A DNA stretch of 64,000 nt from the NCBI RefSeq assembly GCF_000091045.1, contig NC_006679.1, positions 138,941 through 202,940 of the forward strand. Direction: 5' to 3'. The notes beneath the pieces are model-generated. The model searched no databases, was not told the origin of the DNA, and was given only the letters and a program-made list of their open reading frames with translations. The stretch comes from Cryptococcus deneoformans JEC21. Taxonomy: Eukaryota; Basidiomycota; Tremellomycetes; Tremellales; Cryptococcaceae. Made by a program: the position numbers and the translations under genes. Positions 49,250 to 60,697 of this stretch are shown one piece after another (within the stretch, counting starts at the first letter, position 1; the number at the start of each line of letters is the position of its first letter).

Positions 49250-49812
49250 TGTGGTGCCCCTATGTTTGGATATGGGTAAAACAACAGTTTGGCAGAAGAC
49301 AGCAGCACTCGTTCTGCTCAACTGATGTCTTCCGCCATTTTTCGCGCGGTGGAGGCTGGCCAGGCACTATACGTATGATGAAGTCGATGAAATTGTTTGG
49401 CTCTCCTTGACGACCTATGCATCCCTTAATCCCATGAGAAACATCTTCTACCCCTGCAGCGCTATATACGCAAGCGAACCAATTTATGCCCTTCGGATCC
49501 TTACCCCACTCGTCGAATGTAGTGACTGATCGTTCGTCGTCGCAATTCACTGGTTGTCGCTTTACGTTACGTAATGAAAATAACCTTAAGTAAGCACCCA
49601 TATTAAAAGTTACGTCTTTGCAGGTGTTGGTTCTCCGGATCCGGGGGGAGGTGGTGATTATTTTCGACATCTCTGTTCTCTCCTCAACAGCATAAATACT
49701 CTACAACAAAACCATTACCATTCCCACATTCAGCGCCTTTTCGCATTTCTATCACTTTTACAACAACAACAACTAGAACAGCAACAGAGACCCATTTAAG
49801 AACTTTGTCAGC
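49250..49812. promoter_or_regulatory. Divergent promoter of CSN12-like and eIF6 genes
   Basis: About 560 bases. The eIF6 leader just before the ATG is rich in CAA repeats (about 49761-49790), which suits an unstructured leader for high translation. No extra gene seen. Confidence 0.45.
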
Positions 49813-50706
49813 ATGGCCGTCCGTACGTCGCTCCACCCCTTTAGTTTGCTTCCCACTCGCTCACTCTTTCATCAGGTACTCAATTTGAAAACTCTACCGA
49901 CATTGGTGTCTTCTCCAAGCTCACCAACTCGTATGTCAATGTTGTAGATATTGGGCATGGCACAAGACTGACTCTGTTCAAAGCTACTGTCTCACAGCTC
50001 TCGCTTCTTCTACAAACTTCTACTCTGTCTTTGAAGCCGAGCTCGCCGATGTCGTGCCCATCGTCCACACCACCATCGGTGGCACCCGAATCATCGGTCG
50101 TCTCACCGCCGGTAACAGACATGGTCTTCTCGTCCCCAGCTCCACCACCGACCAAGAACTACAACATCTCCGTAACTCTCTCCCCCCCACCGTCGCCATT
50201 CAACGAGTAGAAGAGCGTCTGTCAGCTTTGGGGAACGTTATCGCTTGTAACGACTATGTGGCTTTGGTGCATCCCGACATAGATCGAGAGACAGAAGAGA
50301 TTATTGCCGATACACTCAAAGTTGAAGTTTTCCGACAAACTATTGCCGGCAACGTCCTCGTTGGTTCTTACTGTGCCCTCTCAAACCAGGGAGGTCTCGT
50401 CCACCCCAAGACATCTCGATCAGAATTGGACGAGTTGTCTTCTCTCTTGCAGGTCCCTCTTGTGGCGGGTACAGTGAACCGAGGTTCAGAGGTTATCGGT
50501 GCGGGGTTGGTCGTGAATGACTGGTGTGCTTTCACTGGTTTGGACACAACCGCTACCGAGGTTAGCGTTATCGAGGCTACCTTCCGTGAGTTTCTCCCCC
50601 TATTAAATATCGATTGATACTAACAACATCTACAGGATTGCAAGGACAAACTTCTACCGCTGTCATCAACGAAATGCGAGATTCCCTTATCGACCACTAC
50701 GCTTAG
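49813..50706 (+). CDS. TIF6: Translation initiation factor eIF6
   Basis: Exons 49813-49822, 49876-49930, 49984-50585, 50636-50706; 738 nt, 245 residues, exactly the usual eukaryotic length. Starts [25 protein letters not shown] and shows the repeated fold units of the family ([45 protein letters not shown]-like [20 protein letters not shown]). It binds the 60S subunit, is needed for its assembly in the nucleolus and blocks early joining with 40S. The first exon has only ten bases. The intron after exon 2 was placed with a GTATGT donor and a TTCAAAG acceptor because this restores the conserved TNSYCL segment. Confidence 0.97.
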
Positions 50707-51613
50707 CCTTCTTTGGGAAAGGACGCGTAGATTGTTCAGTGGGTGGCGGATGTATTCATGAAGCAATGTATGTGGAGGTTGGAACCTTGTGAAGGAAAGG
50801 CGGGGGATGATGATAGAAGGGAAGATGATTGCAAAGATAGACCGGGTGTTAGCCTTCTGTAATGTATACCCCAAATCTCATCCATCTGCTTGGTATTCGC
50901 TCAAAGCTGCAACATATATGCCTTATTCACACCTACATGATTGCGTCCGTCAGCGGCCTTCTTTGACTATATTGTCAATGGTCGAGCATCCAGAATCGTT
51001 CTTGCCTGAAAGCGTGTAAAATATATTCTTGAAACATGGAAAGCGACGTTATTGCTACTGATCCACGCTGTACCGGTGGAAGTATCGCCCCAGAAAGGGT
51101 GAAATGGCCTCGTCCTGCTCCCCAGCGGGAGGCAAAGCATCCCTGGGGTCTCGGGGTGTTGCTTTGATGTTGGCCAGGGTCTTTGGTGAATGATGATAGT
51201 CTTCTTCTCTCTCCAAAAGTTTCTCAAATGCAGGATGCACCCATGGACATGAACGGCAACATTGGAGGTGTTGTTAAGGACGGTATCTATGCTTACGTTG
51301 CTCCAGGAGTGGTGTGACTTATCTCCAACAGGGGAAACCTTCTGATCATTCGTATCCGCCGACTGGATCCGTTCGTCACTATAATTGAAACAGGCAGTGG
51401 TCTCTGGTCGTGTGGCCAGTGAGCCTGATATCAATTAAAATAGGGAGGCTGATTTTCCACCAACTGCCTAGCGCGCGACGCGCCTAAACGTAAGCACTTC
51501 TTTGTTGCTATGTGCCAATGTCCTGCATCGTCGATTGATTCCACAAATTCGCTCAGTCATCGACCCCAGCTTGATCCTGCTCGTTTGCAAGCTTCAGCGG
51601 CAGCCAATATACA
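50707..51613. other. Intergenic region with a possible small minus-strand gene
   Basis: About 900 bases between eIF6 and the Mob gene. It holds a candidate two-exon gene on the minus strand, listed separately; the rest (50707-51050 and 51440-51613) shows no coding sequence. Confidence 0.4.
51055..51425 (-). CDS. Possible small spliced gene, unknown
   Basis: On the minus strand, 51232-51055 reads a well-formed C-terminal segment: LLEREEDYHHSPKTLANIK, then PRDPRDALPPAGEQDEAISPFLGRYFHRYSVDQ and a stop. Upstream, about 51423-51316 is open in frame (ATRPETTACFNYSDERIQS to HHSWSN) and ends at a GTAAGC donor; a TTTGAG acceptor at 51233 would join them. No ATG is seen for the first exon, so the 5' end is missing or further upstream near 51500. 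Composition of the last exon (acidic, DPRD, SPFLGRYFHRYSVDQ) looks more like protein than chance. Family not recognised; it could resemble a small mitochondrial protein. Treat as a candidate only. Confidence 0.35.
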
Positions 51614-53769
51614 ATGATAATACAGCCTTCCCAGAGGGCTGCCTCCTACCGCCTCAAACGGGGCACAAAACTCGCCGAAGTTCCTCCTCAACCACCGACT
51701 CCGTCTGTCCCTCCACTTTCAACTCTGAATGGCCCTTTTCAGCTGGCAGAGTATCTGGCACTCAAGGTAAAGCATGATCCCCATGATGTTAATGGGCTGG
51801 TAAAGGTACCTGCTGGAGATGGCAGCATGGATGGAAAGGGGCCTGATAGGGACGTGGTATGTCTTTTGTTTTGGTTAGAGTAAATGACGATGCTGACCAA
51901 GATTATCTCGTAGTGGATCTACGAGCATCTTAGGTATATACACACCTTTTCAGAGATGAAGACATTAGCTGAATTGCCTGAAGGCGTATACCTATAGACC
52001 TTACTCCACTTATCACAGCGCTTCTTCCCATTTGCACTCGTGAAACATGCCCACAAATGAGGTCGTCCGAGTGGTCATACTTTTGCGTAGCTCACGGCAG
52101 CGGGACTAGAGAATGTAGTACCATTGACTACATTTTGCATACGTGAGTATCATTTGAGTACATGGAGCAAATATCTGATCTGAAGATAGACTGGACTCCA
52201 CCGTGACTCTGCTTAACAACTCCAAACATTTCCCTTCTCGGTAAGTCTAATCGCCACCTCATTCTGAGTGAGCTAACCATGTCCAGAATGCACATCCCTC
52301 CTGCTTCCGTCTCACACTTTCCCTCCATATTCCGACGTCTCTCGCGTATCTTCTCCCATGCCTACTTCCACCATCGTGAGGCGTTCATCATGGCCGAAGT
52401 CGAAAATTCACTTTACGCCCGATTCGTTGAACTTTGTGAAGCTTATGAGCTTGTCGGCGAGAGGCTACTGGTTATTCCCAAAGAGGTCGTCAGTCAATTC
52501 AGGGATGATGATGAGGAAGATATTGGGAGAGGTAAGGGAAAGGAGAAGTCTAGCACTCACGATGAGACGGAGGATGCCAAGGAACCTGTTAAAATATCTA
52601 GCGGTCCTTCCAAATTGGCGGTCAGAGGTAGCAGCACCTTTGGCCGTAATCAAATATTAGGCAGGGGTAAAGCTGCACGATCAACACCAGCTCAGGATGA
52701 GGATGTGGCCGAAGGCTCGTCTTCTACTCCCGCCGCCAATGTTACCAATGCTGTGGAAGAAGAAGAAAACGAGGAAGAGGAGGGTCATGGGGAACAAAAG
52801 CTGAGATCTCGATCCGACAGTTTGTCAAGCTCGGAAAGTACCAGCTCCGTTCAGACGGCTGTCCATGTCTCAGACATTGAGGCTTTATCTCAAGACATCG
52901 AAACTGAGCATGTGGAGGATGCGAGCCCGCCGCCGGTAGCCGAGTTTGTGACCCGGGAGGAGAAGAAGGATGAAGAAGAAGTAACCAAGGATGAGATTGA
53001 TCTCCTCGAAGATGAGAGGAAGTTGCAGAAGGAGGCTGATATGGCGCCTTTACCTGTGGCGGAAGAACCGAAAGAGGAAGAAGCAGAGCAGGAGGAGACC
53101 AGGCCCGTTGACGAGACTAGGCTTGCTGAGCAGCAGGTACAGCCCAAGTCTGGTGACCAGGTTGCATTGGAAACCTTCCAGGAGGGGGATTCTAGCAGAG
53201 TAAAGGAAGACAAGGAAGTTGATAAGGAAGAGGAAGCAGAGTTGGAAAATGTCAAATCGGATGATGAGGAAGAGGAAAAAGAGGCAACGGCTTCAGAACC
53301 TCCATCCAAGGCTCCTGCTCCTATTGTAGTCGTTCCTGTTGTCGAATCCAGCTCCTCCAACCCCCCGGCTACCTCAGGGATCTCCGCTCAACCCGAATCC
53401 AAGACTGCTGAGAGCGCCGTTCAACAAGAACAAACATCCACAACTACTTCTGCCGCCCCTGAACTTGGATCAACTCCTACCGGCGAAACAATTTCAGAAC
53501 CTAGCTCCGAGTCTGAATTAGAAACCGAGCTCTCTCCTCTGTCTCCTGGATTATTCCCCGCTACCTCATCGGCGGAAGAGAAGCAAGACGATAAGAAGGG
53601 TTCATTGTCGAAGAAACGAGCTAAGAAAGCAGCTCAGAAGGCTAGAGCAAAGGAGAGAGAAAGAGAAGTTAAAGCTCAGGCTCAAGCACAAACTGAAGGT
53701 GAAGTTCCGGAAAACTCAGGTGAGACAGATAAGTTGGAGAGCAAGAAGGACGCCCAACAAGAAAAGTAA
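51614..53769 (+). CDS. Mob (Mob4/phocein-type) protein with long acidic tail
   Basis: Exons 51614-51856, 51914-51933, 51984-52142, 52190-52240, 52287-53769; 1956 nt, 651 residues. Residues about 35-225 form a Mob domain: LAEYLALKVKHDPHDVNGLVKVP, WIYEHLRRIPIDLTPLITALLPICTRETCPQM, WSYFCVAHG, CSTIDYILHTLDSTVTLLNNSKHFPSR and RRLSRIFSHAYFHHREAF. Zinc ligands Cys, Cys, His, His are present in these elements. The details fit Mob3/Mob4 (phocein), a subunit of the STRIPAK phosphatase-kinase complex, rather than Mob1 or Mob2. The remaining 425 residues are low complexity, Glu-, Ser- and Pro-rich with a Lys/Arg/Ala coiled-coil-like end (SLSKKRAKKAAQKARAKERERE). Such a tail is not part of usual Mob proteins of 210-250 residues. 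The frame is continuous through exon 5, so the fusion is not an artefact of splicing. Confidence 0.9.
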
Positions 53770-54915
53770 AGATATAGTACGACATAATGTGCTGTTGAAT
53801 ACGACATAGTGTTGTTTCAGAAAGAGTACGGAAAGAGAAGGGGACCATGTTCATGTTCATATTTCAATTTACGCATGTGCATAGCAATGAATTACATTAG
53901 CAGTCTGCCAAAAGGCTGAGTTCATAATGACGCTGAACTGAAGGTGGAGAAACTAAACCTTTTCAACACTGAATAAAGAGAGGGCCGTGAACGAGAAGCG
54001 AGGAACACAAGCACTGCAAGCGAGCCAACAGCAGCAGCTTGGTTTCGAGCGCCATGGATGATGATGTGGAAGCCACGTGGGATAAGAATGTTACGTAATT
54101 AATAACCAATGGCCGTAGCCGAGCGGCTTGGAGGCTTGGTCAACCTGCCGGCTGCACCCCGCTCCACGCTCGTGCCCGAGATCTCGCCCTCAAATTTGAA
54201 CAAAAGAGGAGTCGCGGTTCGGGGAAGGGATATGGGCATGCATGCATCGACCGAGGTGATAAGGGTGGAGCATGGGCGGCCTTGCACGGGAGTGGCTCGA
54301 ATTAGGTGCATGCATAGAAAAGGAATGCAGTGGAAAGGATGGGAAATAAAAGGCGCGATGAACGGCCTTCGGACATGATCGCACCATCTGGGGTTTGTAT
54401 GATGAGTCACCTGTGATATTAATCCTTCATCTAGGCTGTTCTATCGTTTCTCACATTTCTTTCATATCTCTTTTGTTCTATTATCCATCGCCCATTCTAC
54501 ACTCGTCTATACTCTCACCACCAACACAGATACGGACACCCGTCACACTCGCCCGCCCACAGCCCACTCGCCACTGAGTGCTTATCGACCTTCTCTTGCG
54601 CATTCCGCTCCACCTTATCCCCATCGTCAACCATCCATAAGGTAAGTTTCTCAGCCTCTATAATTTTCCATCCTATCCATTCTTCCTTCCCTCTGCCTTT
54701 TTCCGTGCGCATGAAACGCACGCCATCATACCGTGTGGTTTCGTTTGTGTACATACAACGCGCCTTGACCTTCGAGGTACCCAAACAACTTCCCGCCGCT
54801 CAGAATCCTGCGCTCGGGGCGGTGTATCTCAGGATATTTCATTGTCCATTCTTTGTCGCGTTGTTTGAGCGTTTGGATCGTCACTGACTCTTATCTATTA
54901 GCTGCTTTATCGATA
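53770..54915. promoter_or_regulatory. Promoter and leader of the bZIP gene
   Basis: 1.1 kb. The stretch 54440-54640 is CT-rich leader-like. A GTAAGT donor at 54642 and a CTATTAG acceptor at 54901 define a likely 260-base leader intron ending 14 bases before the ATG. 54110-54125 resembles a tRNA A-box by chance but no tRNA folds. Confidence 0.45.
54642..54901 (+). other. Candidate 5' UTR intron of bZIP gene
   Basis: GTAAGTTTCT donor and TTATCTATTAG acceptor directly upstream of the ATG at 54916. Several short upstream ATGs lie inside and would be removed by splicing, so splicing could affect translation. Confidence 0.45.
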
Positions 54916-57112
54916 ATGGCGACTACGAACTCCCCCTCCATTGCCTTCTCCCAAGGCGATATCGACATGACTACCCACAACGACGTTGCCAACTTTGAGG
55001 AGCTTTTCAATTTTGAAGAATTTGAGAGCGCGGGAGAGTCAAGTGTGAGTCAACCTTACAATGCATTCGGGACGCTCGAGTGACTGACAGCGCAACTGGC
55101 TGATTGCGATGTGCAGACCCATGGAAACTCTCCAGCAACAGAGTCAAATGCCACCCCTTCCCCACTTCCCACCCAAGACCCACTCTTCCACGATACATCC
55201 TTTGACTTCTTTAACACATCTATGGACACCGATTACCCTATCGGACTGTCTCTTGGTGACTCCAAAGACTCCAAGGCAGCGTTCGCAGATGACATTGTCG
55301 TCAAGCAAGAACCTATCGACTACCCTGTCTTTGACTCTCAGTCACCGGCGTCCAATCCTGTTCCTACTCAATTAGCTCCTTTGTCGTTTGGGGGACTACC
55401 TGTTGACCAGCAGGCTGCCCTACAACAATTGATGGAGAACATCATGAACTATCAGAAAAAATTTGGTGCGGAGCTTCCGGGAGTGGCGGCTAGCCCCGCG
55501 GAAGGCAATGCGCAGACCATTGAGCCATCAATGTTGTTTACCAACTCTCCTGCTTCGGACAGTGCTGTGATTCCCGTCCAACCGATGGCTGTGGCACCCG
55601 CCGCACAATCTGCTCCCGCAACCACTTCCAACACCCCTCCGGTTGCGGTTGCCCCTTCTCTCGTGCCTGCTTCCCTCGCTGCCCCCACTCCCGTCCCGCC
55701 CACCACCCAACCGGTTGAGAAGCTAGAAGAACCACTTCGTTCAATTTCTGAAGAACCAAACCGTACGCGTGCAGGTTCCACCATGTCATTCGAGGACCTT
55801 GATTCTCGAATCGACCGACTGGTTCCCCTTCCTGACATCTTCTCCGCGGGGAAGGGTAAGGGTGGCAAAAAGGGTGGCGGTATGTCTTCAGTCGTTCGTG
55901 AGGACGGTGAAGATTTGGATGATGACGAGTCTTGGCGACCATCACCTGAAGAGTACAAAAAGCTCAGTTCCAAGGAGAAGAGACAGTTGAGGAATAAGCT
56001 TAGTGCTCGAGCTTTCAGGACCAGGAGAAAGGACTACATTGGAACTCTTGAGGCGCATATCAAGGACAGGGATATGGTGATCGATGAAATGAGGAATGAG
56101 TTAATCCACTCCAGGAATGAAAACCAGGATTTGAGGTATGTGATTCCCTTCTTTTTTTCTTGGCAAAGCAGATGCTAAAATTCCTAACAGGAAAGAGTTG
56201 GCAGCCCTGAAGGCTAGCACCATGTCCATTCTCCACCCCGAGTCCGCTAGCAAGTCATTTTCACCGGCTATGGTATCTGCTCTGGCCAAGTCTCCGGCTA
56301 TTGCCAACGCTGCGAGCTCTGCTACTCCAAATGGCCCTGTTCGCCGACCGGGCACCCCGCTCAATACCTACAACCCTCGGAAAGATCTTCCTTCGTCCCT
56401 CAAAGGCGGCTGGAGCAATGACAACATGTTTGGTGGCGGCTCTACCATTTGCCACACTATCATGACCCCTGACCTTGTCCTTCCTTCTTCCAACCCTGCC
56501 CCTCTTCGATCCTTTGCTGATCTTCCAAGGGTCAATCTTAACCCAAATCTCAACGAGCCTGCTCCTTCCACCTTGCCCCACACTCTCTCCAACCCTGCTA
56601 GTGGTGCCGATGGCTCTTCTACCTTCTCTGAGTGGTCTGAGAACACACCTTGGAGTCTCCGCTCAATGGACAGCTACAGGATGCAGATCTGGTCCAGGTT
56701 GGCTAAGGAGGCTGCGGCCGACAAGGCCAACCTTGCTGGTGACTTGCGACCCAAATTCTTCGTGGAAGGTCCTTCCACTCCTTCTCCCTCTGCTGCCGAC
56801 GTCGCTGGTGCCGCTACGTCGCACGTCACCTCCAAACTCGCCTCATCCTTCTGGTCTGCCTTTACTCAAGGTTCCTCCAAGTCTCTAGATAACGATAAGC
56901 TCGCCGCCGTCGTCACTGGCCAGGCAAAGCTCAAGGTTGTGCCTATCAACCAGCAGGAGGGCGAGGAGGATGTACTTGCGACTTTGATGGGCGGTTTAAA
57001 AATGCAAAGTGGAGTCAGTCCTTTCGAGAGGAGGAGGGCCGAAGGGGCGAGGGAGAATCCATTAGGGGTACTATGCGGGTTTTTGAAGCATGCCGGAGCT
57101 ATGACCTGTTAA
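54916..57112 (+). CDS. bZIP transcription factor
   Basis: Exons 54916-55044, 55117-56135, 56191-57112; 2070 nt, 689 residues. The basic region and zipper lie at about residues 328-385: KEKRQLRNKLSARAFRTRRK, then YIGTLEAHIKDRDMVIDEM and a heptad-like run to KELAALK; the second intron falls inside the zipper. The N-terminus is rich in acidic, Phe-, Ser- and Pro-residues (FEELFNFEEFES; Ala/Pro tract at about 210-245), as in activation domains. The C-terminal half is Ser/Pro-rich with WSLRSMDSYRMQIWSRLAKEA and LATLMGGLKMQSGVSPFERRRAEGARENPLGVLCGFLKHAG, conserved-looking motifs I know from unnamed basidiomycete bZIP proteins only. It is nuclear and DNA-binding; targets unknown. No sign of Hac1-type non-canonical splicing hairpins. 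Confidence 0.93.
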
Positions 57113-58025
57113 CGAGGTTTTGGCTTTTCATCAGTTTCGTCCGGCATCATGTCTCTCACGGTTTTCTCATTTGGCATTTCATCACATCGCATATCGATCC
57201 GCATTGCACCTCAAGAACAGCACATTTATCACCCCCTTCTCAGTTGTTGATATCGTTTTTTATGTAGTTTCTAGTTCCTCTCCCCCCCTGCTCAATTATA
57301 TTAGTTATTACCGCATTTTTCCTTTCGTCGCTTTTAGTTCATTTCTCGAGTTTGGAGACTTTTGATACATAGTATAGGACGAGAATCCGAGAGCGTAAGG
57401 AAGAAAGAAGCAGAGTTGGTATATAGATACGAATCGAACTAAAAAGTAATCGTAATCGTATGAAAAAATTTCAAACAAGACGATTTGAGGAAGAAGTTCC
57501 GGCGAACAATGAAAGGAAAAGAGGACGTAGACATAAAATAGGAAAAGGGCATACTGATGACAGGATAGAAACGATTAGAGATCGAGCTTATGATTATATA
57601 CCCATTTCAATGACAAAGCATCATCCCCATTTACTTTCTAAAGAATGTTAATCAGTGAATTCGTCGGTAGTCGAATCACACCACGATTCCACCGACACCT
57701 AAATAACATGAATGGCCCTGGGGGATGTTGGCGTTTGAACGAATGTGGTGATTACATAATAATTGGACCCTTCCGCTTTTTTGTTCCGCATATATTTTTG
57801 CGGGGCCCTGCGGGGCCTGGGCCAAAGTCGGAATTTGGGGACTGAGCCGTTGTGCCGGTGCCGAATCTTCGAAAGCTTCGAATCCTCCCTCCTTGTTGGT
57901 AATAATTGCGAAACATCGTTCGTCTATATAGACTTTTTACTTGTTACATTTTCTCCCTTTGCCATTGAAATTTGCAACCCCAACCCCATTATAATATACC
58001 TATCTAAACCCCTCAGAACACAATA
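57113..58025. promoter_or_regulatory. Intergenic region before FGGY kinase
   Basis: About 910 bases. A perfect palindrome GTCTATATAGAC at 57920-57931 contains a TATA core and lies about 95 bases before the ATG at 58026. No gene seen. Confidence 0.45.
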
Positions 58026-60397
58026 ATGAGCGACATGGAGTACTTTATCGGCTTTGACGTGTAAGTGGAGCTGCCCTAACACCACCGCAAGCCACACCTC
58101 AGCCACGTTCCTATATACTCGCAGCAGACGCTGACACTGCTTATCAACAGTGGCACTGGCTCTGGCAGAGCATGTCTCGTCGACCGCAACGGTAATCTTA
58201 TCGCTGAGCACGCTGGTCAGTTCTCTTGTCACTTCTACGCCGTCGTCCTAATTCAAACTTTTTTCTTTCTCCACCAGAACCTACTCTTACCCACCGTTCC
58301 CCCACCGACGCTCGTATCTTTGAGCAATCCACAAGGAACATCTGGAAATCGCTCTCCACCTGCTCTAAGAAGATCCTCTCCGAGTCTGGTATCAAGCCTG
58401 AACAAGTTAAAGGTCTCGGCTTTGACGCTACTTGTTCGCTTGCTGTCGTCGACAAACAGGGCAAGCCTGTGAGCATCTCCAGGACAGGCCAGACTGAGGA
58501 GGATGAAAAGGATGCCAATCTCGGGTCGGAAGGGGAGTGGAATGTCATCCTTTGGGCTGACCACCGAGCTGAGGAGGAGGCCGAAAAAATCAACTCGACT
58601 GGCGAGGGCGTGCTTGGTTTTGTTGGCAAGACTATGAGTGTGAGTAATTATTCCCAAGCTTTCGAATGTGAGCTAATGACCCACACAGCTTGAGATGGAG
58701 ATCCCCAAGACTCTCTGGTTGAGCAAACACATGGCTCAGGAGAAGTTCAAGCAGTGCATGTTCTTTGAGTATGTTTCTTCTGCTATAATTGCGTTCAAGC
58801 GCCAACTGTGGTCTCAGCCTTCCCGACTTCCTCACTTACAATGCTACCTCCGACATTGCTCGCTCCACTTGTTCTCTCGCCTGCAAATGCTCTTTTGTCC
58901 CCATCGGAGCTACCATGACCCACGACTGTGATGGCGGCAAGGAGGAGGTTAGCTCCCAGGGCTGGTCTGCTAGGTTTTTCGAGAAGATCGGTGCGTCGGT
59001 TTCCATCTATCATCCTATCCTGGCTAATGGGGGGGGAACTTAGGCCTTCACGACTTGGTCGAAGAAGATTTTGCTTCCCTCGGTGGTATTCCCGGCAAGA
59101 ACGGCCTCGTCCTAACTGCCGGCCAACCAGTCGGTAAAGGCCTCAGCAAGCGTGCCGCCGAAGACCTCGGTCTTCTGGAAGGGACCGCTGTCGGATCTGG
59201 TGTTATCGATGCCTATGCCGGATGGATCGGTACCGTCGCTGCTGCTGCTGGAGAAGACCAGGCTCAGCCTACTCTTGAGGATGCTAGTACCAGGCTTGCT
59301 GCTATTGCTGGTACCAGTACATGCCACATTGCACAAAGCAAGGATGGTATCTTGGTCCCTGGGTGCGTAACGTTATTGTAAACCTTGGAAGATGCGCTAA
59401 TGGCATAATGCAGTGTTTGGGGTCCGTATCGAGATGCCGTGTTCCCTAACCTCTGGATGAACGAAGGTGGCCAATCTTCTACCGGCCAGGTGTGTATCCT
59501 TACTATATGACAGTAGACCAAGGCTGACGTGCGGTAACAGCTTATCGACTTCATGATGCAAAGCCACCCCGCCTATCCCAAGCTTTTGGAGCTTTCCAAG
59601 AGTTCTGGCAAGAGCACTTTTGAGTTGCTCGCTGAACGATTAGAAACTCTGCAGGCGGAGAAAGCTGCCAAGACTTTGAGTATGTGAATTCGCAATCATT
59701 GTGAGATTCATTAACGCTAATTGTTTTGCAGCTCATTTGACAAAGGATTTGCATTTCTATCCCGACTTGGTAAGTATATCCCCTCTCTTTGCTTTTTCGC
59801 CAAACTAACACACCGTAGCACGGTAATCGATCTCCCCTCGCCGATCCCCGTATGAAGGGTATGATCACCGGTCTCGTCCTTGATGACTCTCTCAACGATC
59901 TCGCCGCCAAATTTAACGTCACTCTTGAAGCCATCGCCTTGCAAACGCGCCACATTGTCGACGAGATGAACGCCAAAGGCCACAAGATTGACTCTATCTA
60001 CATGAGTGGTTCCCAAGCCAAGAACGGTCCCCTCATGCGTCTCCTCGCGACCGTCCTCCAGATGCCGGTCATCATCCCCCCTCAACCTTCTGCTGCTGTC
60101 GTACTCGGCGCAGCGATGCTTGGTCGATACGCATATTACCTCACGACCGAACGACAGGGTAAGCCCATTTCATCCCAGCAAGAAGCGGAGGAGGCCAAGG
60201 AAAAGGAAGGGTGGAGGCTTTGGGATGTGATGGTGCAGATGACTCGTCCGGGGAAGAGGATTGAACCAAGGAATGATGAGTTTGGGACGAGTGAGAAGAG
60301 GTTGTTGGATGTCAAGTACAAGATCTTTAGGGAGGCTGTAGAGGTGCAAAGGAGATGGAGGCAGATGATTGCTGATGAGGTCAAGGAAGAGGAATAA
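58026..60397 (+). CDS. FGGY-family pentulose kinase (YDR109C/FGGY type)
   Basis: Exons 58026-58060, 58151-58215, 58278-58639, 58689-58768, 58818-58990, 59044-59362, 59414-59489, 59541-59679, 59732-59769, 59819-60397; 1866 nt, 621 residues. N-terminal ATP-fold motif [17 protein letters not shown], then [30 protein letters not shown], a Cys-containing [10 protein letters not shown] element, [20 protein letters not shown] and [24 protein letters not shown], and near the end [19 protein letters not shown] and [24 protein letters not shown]. This is the eukaryotic FGGY branch near yeast YDR109C and human FGGY, thought to phosphorylate D-ribulose or L-ribulose to the 5-phosphate in the cytosol. The C-terminal 70 residues are charged and helical. 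It is convergent with the NCS1 permease gene. Confidence 0.94.
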
Positions 60398-60697
60398 AAT
60401 GGGTCCATAGATTGCAAGAACTCAAAAGTAGAATGGGCGTTTTGTTTATAAAGATGGTTAAGTGTCTAGAGTCAGTCATGTTCGGGAAATGAAAATGTCG
60501 ATAATATGTCAACCAAATATTCGAAATACTATTGTTCGGAAAACATAAATAGGCTCAACGACTCGAAACCTCTGACTGATTGGAGGTTAAACACATTTTG
60601 ATCCATCTACAATGTTTGAAAAAAAAAACCCTAAGCTACAACGGTGCGAGCCCCAAAAACTATGCTCCTGAGCAAAAAATATAGGATCTGGACCCCA
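60398..60697. other. Convergent 3' region
   Basis: 300 bases between the kinase and permease stop codons; AT-rich, holds both transcript ends. Confidence 0.4.

Noticed and set aside
52890..53360. Ser-rich 156-residue minus-strand frame
   Set aside because: It is the complement of the Glu-rich tail of the Mob gene; GAA/GAG runs read as Ser/Phe on the other strand.
54105..54235. tRNA-like start with an A-box-like TAGCCGAGCGG
   Set aside because: No B-box with the right spacing and no 3' strand that pairs with the supposed acceptor stem.
54916..57112. Reading the bZIP gene as the HAC1-type unfolded-protein-response factor
   Set aside because: Both coding introns have ordinary GT-AG ends and the basic region differs from Hac1/Xbp1-type sequences.
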